Assembly (NCBI GenBank): GCA_001695595.3
Contig: MBPM02000047.1
Span: 434,001-498,000, forward strand
DNA length: 64,000 nt
Source of the DNA: Plasmopara viticola
Taxonomy: Eukaryota; Oomycota; Peronosporomycetes; Peronosporales; Peronosporaceae
Reading direction: 5' to 3'
Below the pieces are notes generated by a model. It saw only the letters and a program-made list of their open reading frames with translations. It made no database searches and was not told the origin of the DNA. Position numbers and translations under genes: made by a program. Each line of letters starts with the position of its first letter. Position 1 is the first letter of the stretch. Shown in pieces: positions 1 to 13,060 of this stretch.

Positions 1-2590
1 TTGAGGATATGCTAAATGCACCCTTTTGCTCTAACGGCACTCAAAAATCACTATGTCTCTGTTGCGTTTAACTACTGGAAAGCAAAAGACAGAGCAAGGC
101 TTATGAACTCGACGCTGTCCGCAAGAACTTCGCATAAGAGACGACTTTTGGGCCGCACGTCTAAGCTATAAGCCCGAGAATATCTGTACTTTCTACTCTT
201 TTGCAAACATGGCAACCAAAATATGCAAGAGACCCAAACTAGTCAAATGGTTTTGTCATATGAGTCTGCGATGATTGACGCCTTGTGTCTGACGAATCCA
301 TTCGTCATAAGAGCTTTAAGCCTTGCCGATACAGGCAAACGCACAGTCTGATCTTCGCGAAAGTGTATTGGCGAGCAAGCATACCTAGCCGAGGTAAATC
401 CATATAATGTATTTTGCAAAGAATGACGACCGTCTTGCTATTCTCTGGAATGAGTGAAGCGTATTGACGTCATTGTAAGAGTTCATCTCTTTCAAACACA
501 ACGAGCTTAAGGTGTATAAAACACACCCTGGGAAGTACCAGTGCTTGCGTCGTGCTAAGTTTTTTTTTTGTCTTGAAAAAGAGATTACGTTAGGCAACCC
601 TACGACGCCCAATCCAAAACGCGATAATGCTGGATGTCACGTAGCTGATAACATGGTCGCAAGCATAGCCAAGGCTTTGTTTCATCCGGCAGCATTAGAA
701 GAAATGTGTGGTGGAGGTTTTCATGATGCTGTCAAAGCACCCTGGTGCTGACCCACATAATATCATTTAATTGAAAAGAAGCTTTGCGAGACCTTTCAAA
801 CCAGCACTGTACTTGTGCATATCGTCGGCTAGACCTACCCACTCCCTTCGATACTTAAAGCGTGGAGTAGGTCAAACGACGACAACTTCACTTTTTCAGA
901 GCCTGCGCGGACCCCATGGGTGCTCACATTGCAGCCGTGAAATTCGTTGTTTCTATTAGGATCTTAACGACACATTGCGCATAATGTGATCTGAGGGCTA
1001 TATTCGGCCAGCCAGACTTCTATGGTCAAGCTTGCAATGGTCACAAAATTCCGAGTTTTACATTTTTCTGTACAAATAAACCAAAGCACTAAAGAGTCTC
1101 ACACCTTGTAGAAGCACAAGTGTTGCACAAATAATCAAACCAATCGACCTGCAACAAATAACATTCGACCTCGCAAAAAGTTGGCTAAATGAATCCAACA
1201 GGGCAAGGGATGCGACTCCATCCGCCCAATACACAGAGAAGACATTTCTGGATAAATATGGAGAGAAATTTCGATTTATCAATGAAACGAACAAGATATT
1301 GTTGGATATTGAACACCTACCATTAAAAACGGTTGCTTCGTTGTTACGAATAAGGAATAATATCATTCTGGACTTTTCATGGTACTGGAAATGTTTGAGC
1401 GGCACAGCGTTGACCTCGTCGAGTCGATGTTAACGAGATTTTGTCATTATGTTCTGAGCCTCAGGACTTTGGGGTCTTATATGAACCCTGTTGTGCCCCC
1501 GCACCTCTACGAAGCGCTTATCCTTTGCTGGTAGAATGAGTACCGATAGTCACACGGAGACTAAAAGTACTGTCAAACATAAATTTGAGTAACGAATGTC
1601 CATAGAGCTGTGCGCTTTAAGCCACTGCCAAGTTTGTAGCTTTTAGAAAGCAAGCGCCTTGTCAAGACAATTAAAAGGCGCATAAGGACGCGCGGCAATA
1701 AAGTCGACTGTAAATCTATCTTCTTGTCAAGAGCATCGAGGGCTTCAAGGTACCAAAGTCGCAGCGGAGAGACCGCTGGCTGACCGCCGAGTCAGACTTA
1801 ATGAGCAATCTAGGCACGGCAATATAAGCACCCAGTAGCTGCAGCCCCTCCTAAAGAAAGCGCAAGAACGAGGTATAAGCGGTCTCCAAGTGCGCACTTT
1901 GATTTCCAAGACTAGCAGCAGATTTAAGACTTTTTTAAGAGTTGGGGCGATTACCCCACTTCACAAAATTTGCGAAATTCGTTGGTCTGGCTATAGCAGG
2001 TCTTGTTGGCACCATAGACCAGAAGCAGCAGATTCAGTGTAAGTTAGCAGTGCTCTTTTGGCCACGCGTAGTCAATGGTGAGGTGACCCTACAATTGCAC
2101 CTTTAACGCTTCCAATGCTTTAATACTGAATCCGACACATTTCAGAGGTTGGGCTGTGTCTGATCCACCAAGTGAACCAATATTTACTTGAAGTTTATAG
2201 ACTCCGCTATTTATTGTTCGGTTGTGAGCTATTTTCGTCACCTCTTTTCCTGTGCCAGTATTGGTAATCTTATCATTGAGGGCATCCCACGCCGCGTATT
2301 TGTCCCTTCAAACAGTTTATTCCTTACAAGTGAGAAAGTTCGCATAACTAGTGGGAGTTTGACACATTTTGGGGCTTGCCTGCTTTTTTCATGAATAATG
2401 TTGTCGTTCACCTGGGGCTTCTTCGCAGCCTTAATACGCGAAAAGATAGTCGAGTAATCAATGTGGTAATCCAATTGACGGTATCGCTCAGCCCGATCGG
2501 ATTGCTTTGTCTACCTGATGCTGTAAGCTTATTTTCGTCCAACAAGATAGCAAATGTCAAGGTCTGCCATCAAACTCGCTGTCAAGGCCC
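1..2590. other. Gene desert with degraded repeat sequence
   Basis: No gene can be supported here. Short open frames on both strands look like chance frames or transposon debris. Part of the stretch (about 1,160-1,830) shares three collinear blocks of similarity with about 33,460-34,100, so at least that part is an old interspersed repeat. A frame at 512-751 has protein-like composition, but I recognise nothing in it. Confidence 0.5.
1160..1830. repeat. Degraded interspersed repeat (family A, copy 1)
   Basis: Older or more degraded partner of 33,460-34,100. The three shared blocks lie at 1,167, about 1,607 and about 1,803, a spacing of roughly 440 and 196 bp against 404 and 204 bp in the partner. 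Collinear order and spacing make chance similarity unlikely. No protein domain survives. Confidence 0.5.
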
Positions 2591-2601
2591 ATAAAAACTA
2601 T

Positions 2602-2931
2602 TGTATTGTATTGTATTACGTTATCGCGTTGCCAAGTTATGTATGTGCTAGGCTCTATGGCTAGTCCACGGCATAGAGTGGTGTCCGCATACGTCGGGTC
2701 TCGTTCGGCGGGTAGTGCAGCCAGCACCGAGGCCGTGAGGGTCTTCCATTATTTTGTGTAGTTCTGACTTGGTAAGAGCCCAGGTGGCGCCCTGGTGCTG
2801 GAGACCGCCGCGTCGAGGGTGAGACTCGTTAGAGACCTGCAGATGCCCGAGAGCACCTGCCCGAAGCGCACGAGCATTTAGCCCCCGCGCTTGGAAGGAG
2901 GGCGTCACCCCAACCTTTTCCGAAAACATAA
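2602..2931 (-). mobile_element. SINE-like element, copy 1
   Basis: One of five near-identical elements of about 330 bp in the window. In element orientation it starts near GGAAAAGGTTGGGGTGACG and ends with a short A/T-rich pentamer tail (AATAC/ACAAT units). It is flanked by an 11-bp direct repeat, ATAAAAACTAT, at 2591-2601 and 2932-2942. This is read as the target-site duplication of a target-primed insertion. No ORF in it resembles a known protein, so it is non-autonomous. It lies about 155 bp upstream of the dynein light intermediate chain start codon, in antisense orientation to that gene. I could not confidently place polymerase III A and B boxes. Confidence 0.85.
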
Positions 2932-3097
2932 ATAAAAACTATATTAGAGATAAATTATTGTCGTTGTATGAATCTAAAAAAATAGCGAAATAATATCTCT
3001 AAAAAGGGTTTTCTAGCCAAGATTTAAGACTAATACGTAAGTCTACAACAATGTTGAATTAAGTAATACTCTATCGGAAGCAAAGTCAAACGCAACC

Positions 3098-4870
3098 ATG
3101 ACGGCGGGGGACAATTTATGGCAACAAATGCTGTGCGATTGCTCCGTGCGGTCCAAGCTACCCGCAGTCAACCTACTCATGGTAGGTGACGCAGAAAGTG
3201 GAAAGTCGGCCTTACTGGCGCGCCTTGATGAGACCAAATCGTCCCCGTCGGATGCGGCAGATGACCCGCAAACGATAGACACGTTGTTGGCCTATAAAAC
3301 GCTCGACGTGTTGGACCCGCGCGCCAAAGATGGTAGCAGCGACACCACTGGTGCGTGAAAAGACTTCACAGCTGCCAATAGGGTTTATTGCAATGCTTTA
3401 TCTATTTGTATGTTTAGAGGACGTGATAGCGCACATTGGCTCGTGGAGTCTTAATGATTTAGACCTTAAAGATCTTATTAAAATTACGGTGAAGCCTCAA
3501 TCGCTCCAGAAGGTACAGGCTGCAAGTTCTGAGTACAACTAGGTAGCAATTTTAAGGAAATGGAAATGCTAGACTGTGGTAGCGATTGTGCTGGATCTAT
3601 CGCGGCCTTGGACTATTAAGAGCTCATTGGAGCAGTGGCTTTCAGCGCTAGAAGGACAATTGCTTGAGCAATTTAATCAACTAATGCCTGAGACTAGGAG
3701 TGAGCTGTACGCGGCTATCAAGCAGTACATTTTGGCGTATGAAGACCCGGTATGGGATGAGAAAAGGATGTTGTGATTATGAGCCGAAATTAATGTCGAC
3801 GTGCTGTTTACAGAGTGTTGCTCACTCGGCACCGACACCTATGGACGTGTCTACGAGTGAATTCGTAAGCTTTGTGTTGTCTCTGGTCTGTTTACAGCTT
3901 TCATTTTCTTTCAATTTGGGTACTAGATGGAAGACGGAGTGTTGTCGAAAAATGTTGGCGTGCCCCTCGTGTTTGTCGTGACCAAGGCAGATGTGGGTAC
4001 ACTCTGCTGATCGTGAATCGATGGTCTCAGTATACTGATCTTGTATTGTCAAATCAATTAGCTGCGTCCGGACAATTCGGTAAAGATGGACTACATCGAG
4101 TACACTTTGCGCCAATTTGCGATACGGTGTAAGACTGTAGCTGTGTTTGCTCTCGAATCAAGTTTTGTACTCTGACGTGCGTCATGGCTACACGACTATC
4201 AGATGGTGCCTCGGTGATCTTTACGTCTGCTAAAACGGGATCAAATGTGGATACACTTCGCAAGTATGTTTTGCATCGTGCTTTTCCATCTCAATTCAAG
4301 CTCAAAGAGTCACCGGAGTTAGTGGATCACAATCGCATTTTTATTCCGTCGGGTTACGACTCCTTCTCGCTGATCAACCAGAGTCTTGTTGGCTCGCAAG
4401 CTCGTTGGCCCGTGGACACGCCGTTTGAAAAAATTGTCCCAGCGCCGACAGAAGACACAGAGGATGTTGCTACGTCGATTGCTGCTGATGTCCGTGTTAA
4501 CAGCCACGACCAGTGGCTGGAAAAACTGGAAAAGAGTGCTGGTGCTGGACTTGGAGATCTTCAAAAGCAAAGTATAGAAGCGAGCAAAAAGACGGAACAG
4601 GCAGCAGTCGCCCGTCGCGCTGCTGCTGATCGCCGAAAGCGTGAAGAAAAGGACGTGAGCTCGAAACACTTGCAAAATTTTTTCAATAATCTGCTTAGTC
4701 GGCCGGAAAAGACCAAATCTTCTCGATTGCTGACCGACAAAAAGGTAAAGAAGTATCGTTTGCCATTGACACAAACGTAATGGAAATATCTAATAACGCC
4801 ACAATTACAACGTCTGTTTTCGAAGAAGGAAAAAAGTGACAAACCACAAAATGCTGAAGGTCAAGAGTAA
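3098..4870 (+). CDS. DYNC1LI: Cytoplasmic dynein light intermediate chain (eight exons)
   Basis: Subunit of the dynein motor that links the heavy chain to cargo adaptors. Hand-spliced exons are 3098-3350, 3418-3512, 3573-3749, 3814-3864, 3927-3992, 4062-4128, 4203-4744 and 4826-4870. All introns are GT-AG, 60-81 nt, and the frame stays open for 431 residues. Visible motifs are a Ras-like P-loop GDAESGKS (residues 30-37), the block WSLNDLDLKDLIK, VVAIVLDLSRPW, a G4-like TKAD (211-214), and a block after it reading RPDNSVKMDYIEYTLRQF. The C-terminal helix LQNFFNNLLSR (about 393-403) matches the adaptor-binding helix 1 of animal LICs. The last exon is supported by conservation in the broken copy at 39.9-41.2 kb; its acceptor could lie 3 nt further on. 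SINE copies flank the gene on both sides. Confidence 0.9.
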
Positions 4871-4964
4871 CTTTCTACGAAGCAAAGCACTTTTTCGTGT
4901 ATACATGGCGGGCCGCGAGTGCTCTTATTAAAACTAGTATAGGACGTTAAATCACAATCTGCTT

Positions 4965-5297
4965 GTATTGTATTGTATTACGTTATCGCGTTGCCAAGTT
5001 ATGCACGTGCTAGGCTCAGTCTGGCTAGTCCACGGCATAGAGTGGTGTCCGCATACGTCGGGTCTCGTTCGGCGGACAGTGCAGCCAGCACCGAGGTCAT
5101 GAGGGTCTTCCATTGTTTCGTTTAACTCTGACTTGGTAAGAGCCCAGGTGGCGCCCTGGTGCTGGAGATCGTCGCGTCGAGGGTGAGACTCGTTAGAGAC
5201 CTGCAGATGCCCGAAAGCACCTGCCCGAAGCGCGCGAGCATTTAGCCCCCGCGCTTGGAAGGAGGGCGTCACCCCAACCTTCTCCAAGCGAAAAGTT
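4965..5297 (-). mobile_element. SINE-like element, copy 2
   Basis: Same family and orientation as copy 1, starting about 95 bp downstream of the dynein light intermediate chain stop codon. The tail side reads (TTGTA)n on the plus strand. The head carries a slightly different 5' end (CTTGGAGAAGG instead of CGGAAAAGG). A candidate target-site duplication is imperfect (AATCTGCTT near 4956-4964 against TATGTGCTT near 5298-5306), so the exact ends are uncertain. The body is intact. Confidence 0.8.
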
Positions 5298-6473
5298 TAT
5301 GTGCTTATATAAATTTACCCACCCATTGTAGAAAGGACTGGCCATACTTAAATAAATAGTAGCACTCAGATGTTGGTGGCACGAGCAGATAAATGTACTT
5401 AGTACACGTTGGCCAACCGCGTTTTTCAAGCTGGCCTGCTGCTTTCTTCCATCAGTACAACGAAGACCGGGTGCTTTCACGATATTTTAATTTTGCTTTG
5501 ATTGTCTAATCAAATTGTCGACATGCAAAAGAGCAGGTATCTATGTCGACGGAGTGCTTGCTATGAGTACTAATCAAGCTCTTTCAAAGCAGAATGCGTG
5601 AAGTCAATGTGGTTGGAAATGAACTGATTGATGAATTATCAGAAAAGAAAGCAATGCAGGGATATGGAGGTACACATCATAGAGTACTCACGACTGCTAA
5701 CATTATTTTGGTGCACAGGCGGTTGAGAGTTCAGAAGTCGAAATTTAAATTGGTGGAAATAAAGCTAGCAGAACCCACACGCTAGGTCTAGCGCGGGATG
5801 CTGGTTGACATCTGACCAATTTCGGGACCGAGATCCTCGCCCCCCAATACACGATGGAGCTATTTTGCTCAGTGGGGCGCCCAGCCTACCCAACAGTAAC
5901 ACGTCCATTTTGAGCAGCAGTCACCCTTTGGGTGAAACTATTCGTCCAATCAAGTGACCCATTTGTAGCTGCCTTATCAGGATTCTATGGGTATTAAATC
6001 GACAACGACTATACACTCGAGCCACAAGTAGCGATGTGCATGGGGCTTTCAATTTTAGTCTCACTATGCCGAAGCGGTCTTATTTAACAACGTAGATGAA
6101 GACCGACCGTTCTATGCTTATAAATTAGGACATTTGTAATTGTAGGGGCTTCAATCGTCGTGTATATTTCTGAGACATTTTATATAGATAAGTGTGCGAT
6201 ACAATTCTTTTGTAAATATTTGAATTTGAATGAGTAATAGACAGCTTACGACCCTTAAAAGTATTGGCCACCTCGGCAATCATCTCGATATAGCTAAGTT
6301 GCTAAAGTTGGTGGTCGAGTTGCGGTGATAGTATGGAGCTACGAAATCAGATGACAATAAGCAGACGTATCAAAATAAGGCGTGGTGCGATGAGCGACAC
6401 TGAAGTAAAAAGCAAATTTTTTATTGCTTCTTTTCCATGAAAGCAACCGATAACTTTGCTACTATTGCAGATG

Positions 6474-6520
6474 TGACGGGACCTCACGGTGCCTTGCACA
6501 AGGGGACGTGCAAAAATATA
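6474..6520. repeat. Possible degraded LTR edge
   Basis: The stretch starting GATGTGACGGGACCTCACGG is similar to the sequence at about 19,853-19,890, including a shared TTGCACA-(A/G)-GG segment. Beyond roughly 45 bp the similarity fades. LTRs of oomycete retroelements begin with TG-rich motifs of this kind, but no internal retroelement protein sits next to either site, so this is a weak call. Confidence 0.25.
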
Positions 6521-9500
6521 CGAGGATTCCGTGAACGACCGTTCCTATCATCGGTCTTATAGGTTGACGCATGCAATAAAATGCAATTTAACGACTTATC
6601 TATATGAAACAATGTTTGTCCTTCCTATGTATACTATAGTCAACTCTGTAATTTCGGCAGGGATTACACCAATTTGTATTTTTTAAGTATGCAAACCGTC
6701 AAAGTTAGTGATGCGTTGTTTGTCGTGCACCAAAAGCCACCATCATTATATAAATTCTTCAGCTTTTGCCGCAAAAGATGGTTCCATCCCCCCACATAAA
6801 ATGAATTATGCCGACTTGAAGGGGTATAAGTGTTACACATCACTTTTGACATTCGAATGGCAATTGGCTTGGTCATAGCGATGAACAAACAGGGCAGTAG
6901 GTCAGCAGCTTTCTTAAAAAGACAAAGCCAGCAGCAAAAAAGGTGCTTCACAAAGTAAAGCTTTTTTATTTTTTTAGCTTTAATTTTAAACTCAAATGCT
7001 TATTAAATAAAAAGCGGCATTCACGCTTTAGGCCGCGAAAGCTGCACCTGCGACGAAAGCTGCTCCTACCACAAAGATTTCAAGTTTGTCGCAGAGGGCA
7101 AGCCTTAAAAAGTTTGCTTTTCAATGAGCCGCTCAGGCAAGGAAGGCTCTGAAATCGCCACCCACTTTATATTAGCAAAGAACGCGCGCCAATCACTTTC
7201 TCATACAAAGGCATATGCACTATCGGACGATGTGTATAGTGAGCAGTCGCCTAGTTCTTCGATATCTAGGGCTGCGTAGATGCCTCAGGCTTTAAGAGAC
7301 ATTGCCATCACCCGGAGGCCCCGTATATGTGTCAAACTTACCAGCCATTCGATAACCTAAATTAAACGGACAAAGCGGTCCATTGCGCACTAAGGCAAAC
7401 ACCCGATTTGTAACTCGCTTGATGATTAAATCACATAATTGGAAGCGTGGAGAAAGAGTGGAAGTCAAACACGACAGCCTCGGCCCGAGTTTAGTGACAG
7501 GAGCCACCATCACAGAGGGCGAAAGGCTATGTGACTCACCCTCCAATGGGCATTGCCGCGTGTTTGTGTCTGCACAGCGGATTTATATGGAAAAAGAACT
7601 TCCGAAAAGTACGCCTGGTTGATTAAGGACATCGTGCCAATCAATATGCTTAACTACTTTGAGTGCCAAGGGGAAGATAAGAAGGCCCCACCATGCGTTG
7701 CATTTTGGAACAGCGCTAGGTTAAAAAAGAGCCTTAGTATAACGCGCCTTACAAAGTCTAAGCAGCACAAACAATAGGGTCAGTATTTATTCTTGGGTAC
7801 CCTACAGCGCTACCGCCACCAAGGTTTGTCAGCGGAATCTATTTTGTAATGCGGTTGAATCACAACCAAAACCCAACCACATTGGCCGAAGCACCCTACG
7901 TCAGTGAGATAAAAGTGCTTTTATATGTATATCTTTAGTAAGTCGGGAAAATCTCATCTTAGGACAATCTCGAGCTCAGCGCAACGCGGTAAAAACGTGA
8001 AAAGAATTCTAGTTTACCTCAAGATTAGAAGACCGCGCCTTACTTTCAGATCGCTCGCTGCTTCAAGCTCAGATCGCAATGACCATCACGTACTTATTTT
8101 AAAGCCTCTGAACGCTTAATTAAGTAAGATAAGCATATAACGTAAAAAAGCTCTTAGTTTTTTTGTAAGAGACTCTTCTAGAAAATTACTATCACGACCC
8201 TTGGCGGACAAGGATTGGCGGAAAAGGCCACCTTCATTCCAAACTTGTGCCTTCTCAATGAACGATAGTAAACCCTGCACTATCGAACGCACGCTCCGAA
8301 GGGTTTTCATAAGGTCCCCCCTGGTTGTCATATCGCGGATAATTTAAAGCCTCTGGCCGTGTACAACATGAGCTTTAGCGTCAGATCAGCCTGTGAACTT
8401 GGAACGTATTTTTTGTTTTGCAGTGGTAATTTTACTTAAACCCCTTGAAAACACGCAGCTTTTTGAGTCCACGATTTTCAGCCTAATGGCCTATACGAGA
8501 ATGGCTGTGAGCTTCTCATCACTAAAGTCGAGTATGAGACATTTTTGGAGAAGGGCTAGGAAAGTCTCAGAGCGCACATGACACCCAGAGTGTCGAGGAT
8601 AAAATGAACACTCAAGAGATCTCACATAAACGCTAGGTGCGTTGAAGTTGCCTTAAATTTGTTAGTATAGATTTTGACAACGTAGCAATATCAACCTTCG
8701 GATCGTTATTTGTAACTTTATATGATATTTGTTTAGGCGCAGAGCTGTCCAAGCTGTCTCTAAACACTTTGGACTAGTTACGCTTCTAGCTACGGTTGTG
8801 ATTGTACTTGTCATCTTAAAGACAAGAATCGACTCACTTGAGTGTCATTGTCAAGCCTATTTCGAACGTCTCATCAGCTCGATGAGCCGAAAGTAATCTG
8901 TCTACATTTTTATGGCCTTAATGCTTAGATCAAACACCTCAATCATCTGCCCGCTCTTGCGCGTTTTCAACTCGACGATGTCTTATCAAAATTTAATACA
9001 CATGCGTATTCAACAAACATTCACGTGCTACTAGTTTTCCCGTTTTAGTTAAAATGCCGTCAGAAGTAAAGTTCTTGTGGTGTAACTCAGCCACACACCA
9101 ATAGTGATAACTTGGTTTGTTCCCAATAAGGTACTGACAGTCGGCTTTTTCCTCGCTTCCGAGAGGTGCTACTAACAAATCTTTACAAACCTTGAGCGAA
9201 AATTTAAATATCTCCGTGGATATTCTTAAAAATAGCCATAGATTGTGACTTTACGGCTTTGACAAGCAAAGTTTCTATGCTCGACAACGCTTGGATCCAG
9301 CACAATCAAGCAATCTACACGTATCACTGCTTGAAATATTAAACGACGAATCCTGCCTATCCACGACAGCTTAAAAGAGCGAGCCTGTTTGTTATTGTCT
9401 CAAAAAGGAGCAGGATATATTTCGCTTCTTATATCGCCGCTGCCCACAGTAGCGCTGAGCGGAGATATCTCTTGGCATTTGATCAACACAGCCACCTTGA

Positions 9501-12429
9501 CTAGATCGAGGTTATTGTGACCGCTGCTACAATAAACTCAGCTTACAAAATAAAGTTGGTGTTCCGTTTGATGTGTCTCAAAAGTGTTTGTGGCCATTTG
9601 AGTCCAGCAAGCGCTCACTCAGTATTTGTACTGCTAGACATAATATAGTAGTATTAAAAGCTTGACTTTTATCATTTAAGCATAACGTAAAAAGTTACAC
9701 TACGGGGATAACACTATTGTATGCAAAATCTTCCGCATCAAATTAAAAGCTCTGCATTTTTGAGCGAGGTAAATAAAATGTTTTTCCAAATTTTCTTCAG
9801 TCCTGAAATGACATGAGTCAGCGTGGATGCTAACTTTTCGATACAGCTTTGATCGTGGTTGCATTAGTATTGCCTAACAAGAAGTAAAGGGATGAGCAGA
9901 GCCTATGCATAGATTAATGTAGAAATCTGTCGCAAACTGTATTTTGATACATACGTTGATTCCTGAGGCCCAAAATAATAGCCCGTCGCTATTTAAAAGA
10001 GTTTACAAATTTCTGCACACTTCCCAGCGAAGTATTGAGCTTATTTGTTAGTACTTTGAGGTCAATCGTATACCTACGCGAACAAGTTGTCGACCTAAAC
10101 ATTTTTAACGTTTTTTTAAATGGCCTCACTTTTCGATGTTTGTTCAATGCTCAGCTTAGGCTGCTTGCATGAAATGCTGGCCTTAATAAATCGACGACTT
10201 TATTTGCAGCGACCTCTACTTCTTAGCAGCTGGAACGCGTCACAGCACTCAAGCCTTACACATAAGAAGGATACTGTGGGCCCAGGCTGCACAGGCTTTT
10301 TTAGTTCCGGTAATAAGTCTAAGCCGGAAAACATAATGATTGTAGATTAAACTAAGATCTCAACCTTCTCTTGAACCAAGCTAAAAGCTGTACAGCTTTT
10401 CACCCGTAAACATTTGACTAAGCGATTTCTGTCTGAAGAATATATAAACAAGTAAATAAGAGCAAAATGTATCCGACAGACTTCGCCGGTAAATAAGATT
10501 GACGTGAGCTTTATAGATAGATTAGTGGCTGAGAAAATTTGATGTATTAATCCGTGGAGTGCCTCACCCGAAAATAGCAAAATGAGGATGACCTCAGGAT
10601 AGGTCCGCGTCGAACTTCACACTTAAAGTACAGACAGCAACGATCAAAGGGGCCTTATTAAAGAAACAAATACAGTTACAATCAGGGTTTACTCTTATAA
10701 TACTACTTCTTCGGCATTTGGAAATCGTGGGCCGCTGACCCGATTTACTGTCAGGATAGGGCGGTCTGTAGCGATTCTTGCTGGAAAATACCAGACCTAA
10801 ATTATGATGTCACCAGTGCTGACAAACGGGGAAAAAATGATGAAGTCAAAGACGACAGCTTACTCTGCATTTATAGCATTATTCCGATGACCAATAACAC
10901 CAACACAGCCAGTGGTGGACTTTGCTACTTGTAAGCCGCTAGGAGCCGCGAGCACACGACACGCAAGGAGTGGACTCCAGATAGCTCTTTTGGTGCGCGA
11001 AGCAGAATAGTGCAGGGCTTGTAGCCATGACCTGCATCGTCTGGGTAATAACCTTCTAGGAAACCCTTCTTTTTGTCTGGTAAGGTATCCAAAGAGTAAA
11101 TAGACCTCTTGCGGACTCACGAAACAGTTTGACTACTACAGTGATATTTTAAGTGCAAACATATGGCGGCTATACACGCACCGGACTAAGTCGCAACTAA
11201 TGCTTTTCTCGGTATCGCAAGAGTGTCTTAAACCATAGCACTTTGCACTTCGTCTGAAGAGCCCTGTTTACCATTACAATTGGGAGATTTGATAGACCTT
11301 CAGGGTATTGCAGTTCAAAGCTCAAACAACTGAACGAAGCGCTTTGCGCTTGCTTGCTTAAAGTACAAACACTTCATTTCGCATTCAGGAAACAACTCAA
11401 CTCGGGTATGTCTCGGCTCCGGCATTGTAACAAGCCCGGCGCCGGTAGCAAGTACGGGTACGGGTACACTCACATTGTATTTTATTGTGAGACCCTGAGA
11501 CCGAAAAAGAGCGACTTGCTTAAGAAGTGCACGCTGACTCCGCTTTAGACAGGAATATTTTTGAGCAGTCATACCGGGGTCGGTCAAGCGGCTTCAACGA
11601 GTTCTGTGAAGCAAAATAACCGCTGCACATTAAAAGAGTCTCTTAAAGCTTTCAAAAAAGAACACGAACCTCACACCAACGAAGCTCTAGTCTTACATGA
11701 ACATATACCGCTTATGCCCTACTTGAGCATCTTTTTTGCAATCAAGTATGTGTGCTCAATAATGTTCTTGCAGACGGGCTAGCATTCAGACTACAAGAAA
11801 TATGTCCTTTTCACAGACCCTCGATGACCTCAAAAGGTGTTAGACTTCTTTGACAGCGTGACCCACAAGCTTTGCGGATTAATCAACAGCCACAAATCTC
11901 AGCGTTTTCTGCCTTCCTAATTTAACGTGGGTCAGCACACATTCTGGACCGCATTTGAAATCAAAAGTGATACGCAGAGATAGCTTTCTTAGCTTTCTCC
12001 TTAAGCTGCATTCAATTGAATAGAAGGGCAATTTTGTGTTCTTCCTCATCGACTTGCAGAAACTTACATGCTTAAGATAGCTGGTCCTTCAAAAGTGACC
12101 AGATCAGGCGTAGATAAAAATTTTGCATGGCAAAAGCCAGTATGATTCGCAGCAATGATGCGGCCAAACGATAAAAAGAGTCGTCTGAGCTTTCTAAATA
12201 TCATCTACAACTTTGTGACATGTCGCTAGATGTACCAGCCGCGAAGTGTATACTAATCAGATTTGATAGTATCCATCTATCAAATGAGAATCAGTGTACA
12301 GCAAAAATGCGAAAATGTTGTCAAGCGTTCCTACTTGGTTGAGGTGTTTGTTCAGATAGCGACTCGTTGTTAAAGCAAGACGCTAGCCGCTGTTTTCCAT
12401 TTGACTCTTAAGCAGATGGTCGGTGGTGA

Positions 12430-13060
12430 TTACAGGAATTTCGACTCCCGCGCATCTCTTTCTTTGCTTTTCAGCTGCGAAGGCATCAATAAGCTCTCAT
12501 GCTCTTTTGGTGGCGATGACACGAAATCAACATCCGCTCTATCATCCGGTGAACGTTCTAGAGTTTGGTCTTTACACACCGCATCTGAGCATTTCTGGAT
12601 AGAGTATACATACCAAATCATTGGGATCGCTTAGAACATTTGTGCCAAGACTGCCGATGAGGCTAATCTAAGACATCTTCGTCGAAATGAAATGTATCAA
12701 CAAACATGCTCCTAGTGACTTTGAACTCTTCGAGATTTGATAGCTCTGACATCTTTGGTGGTGTCAACAATTGGAGCTCATCTGCCGCGACACAAGTATC
12801 AGCTAGATTGTCGATTACCTGTGTAGATAGGATTTCTTTTTCTTCCTCGAAGAATCTAAGGATCAACTTTATATTAAATACCCGTTTTTCTAGCGGACCT
12901 ATGTCTCCCGCTATAGCAGTTATCTAATGTCAAATGTGATTATTCGTCTACAACTGTATCTTGCAGACCTATGTTTTCCGTATTTGATGGATATATGCTG
13001 CCTACATGTTGCGTCATGTTATTAACCCTGTCTTGATGGTATTAATTAAATATATCTCCC
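12430..13060. repeat. Degraded interspersed repeat (family B, copy 1)
   Basis: Two blocks match another part of the window. TTCGACTCCCGCG at 12,439 followed by a shared CTTTTCAGC...GAAGGCATC pattern matches about 32,026. TATGCTGCC followed by TGTTG and TTGATGGTA near 12,990 matches about 31,301. The order of the two blocks is reversed between the loci, so this is either a rearranged element or two different repeats. No coding domain is recognised. Confidence 0.35.

Noticed and set aside
2648..2929. Frames inside the SINE copies that recur at five sites
   Set aside because: The repeated peptide comes from conserved repeat DNA, not from selection on protein; frames differ between copies and have no domain.
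3576..3981. First impression that the dynein gene near 3.1-4.9 kb is a frameshifted pseudogene
   Set aside because: The apparent frameshifts resolve into seven GT-AG introns of 60-81 nt with consistent phases, giving one continuous 431-residue frame.
11401..11480. GGTACGGGTACGGGTAC run as a telomere-like or regulatory repeat
   Set aside because: Only about three short units, no continuation, and no resemblance to the TTTAGGG-type telomere repeat.
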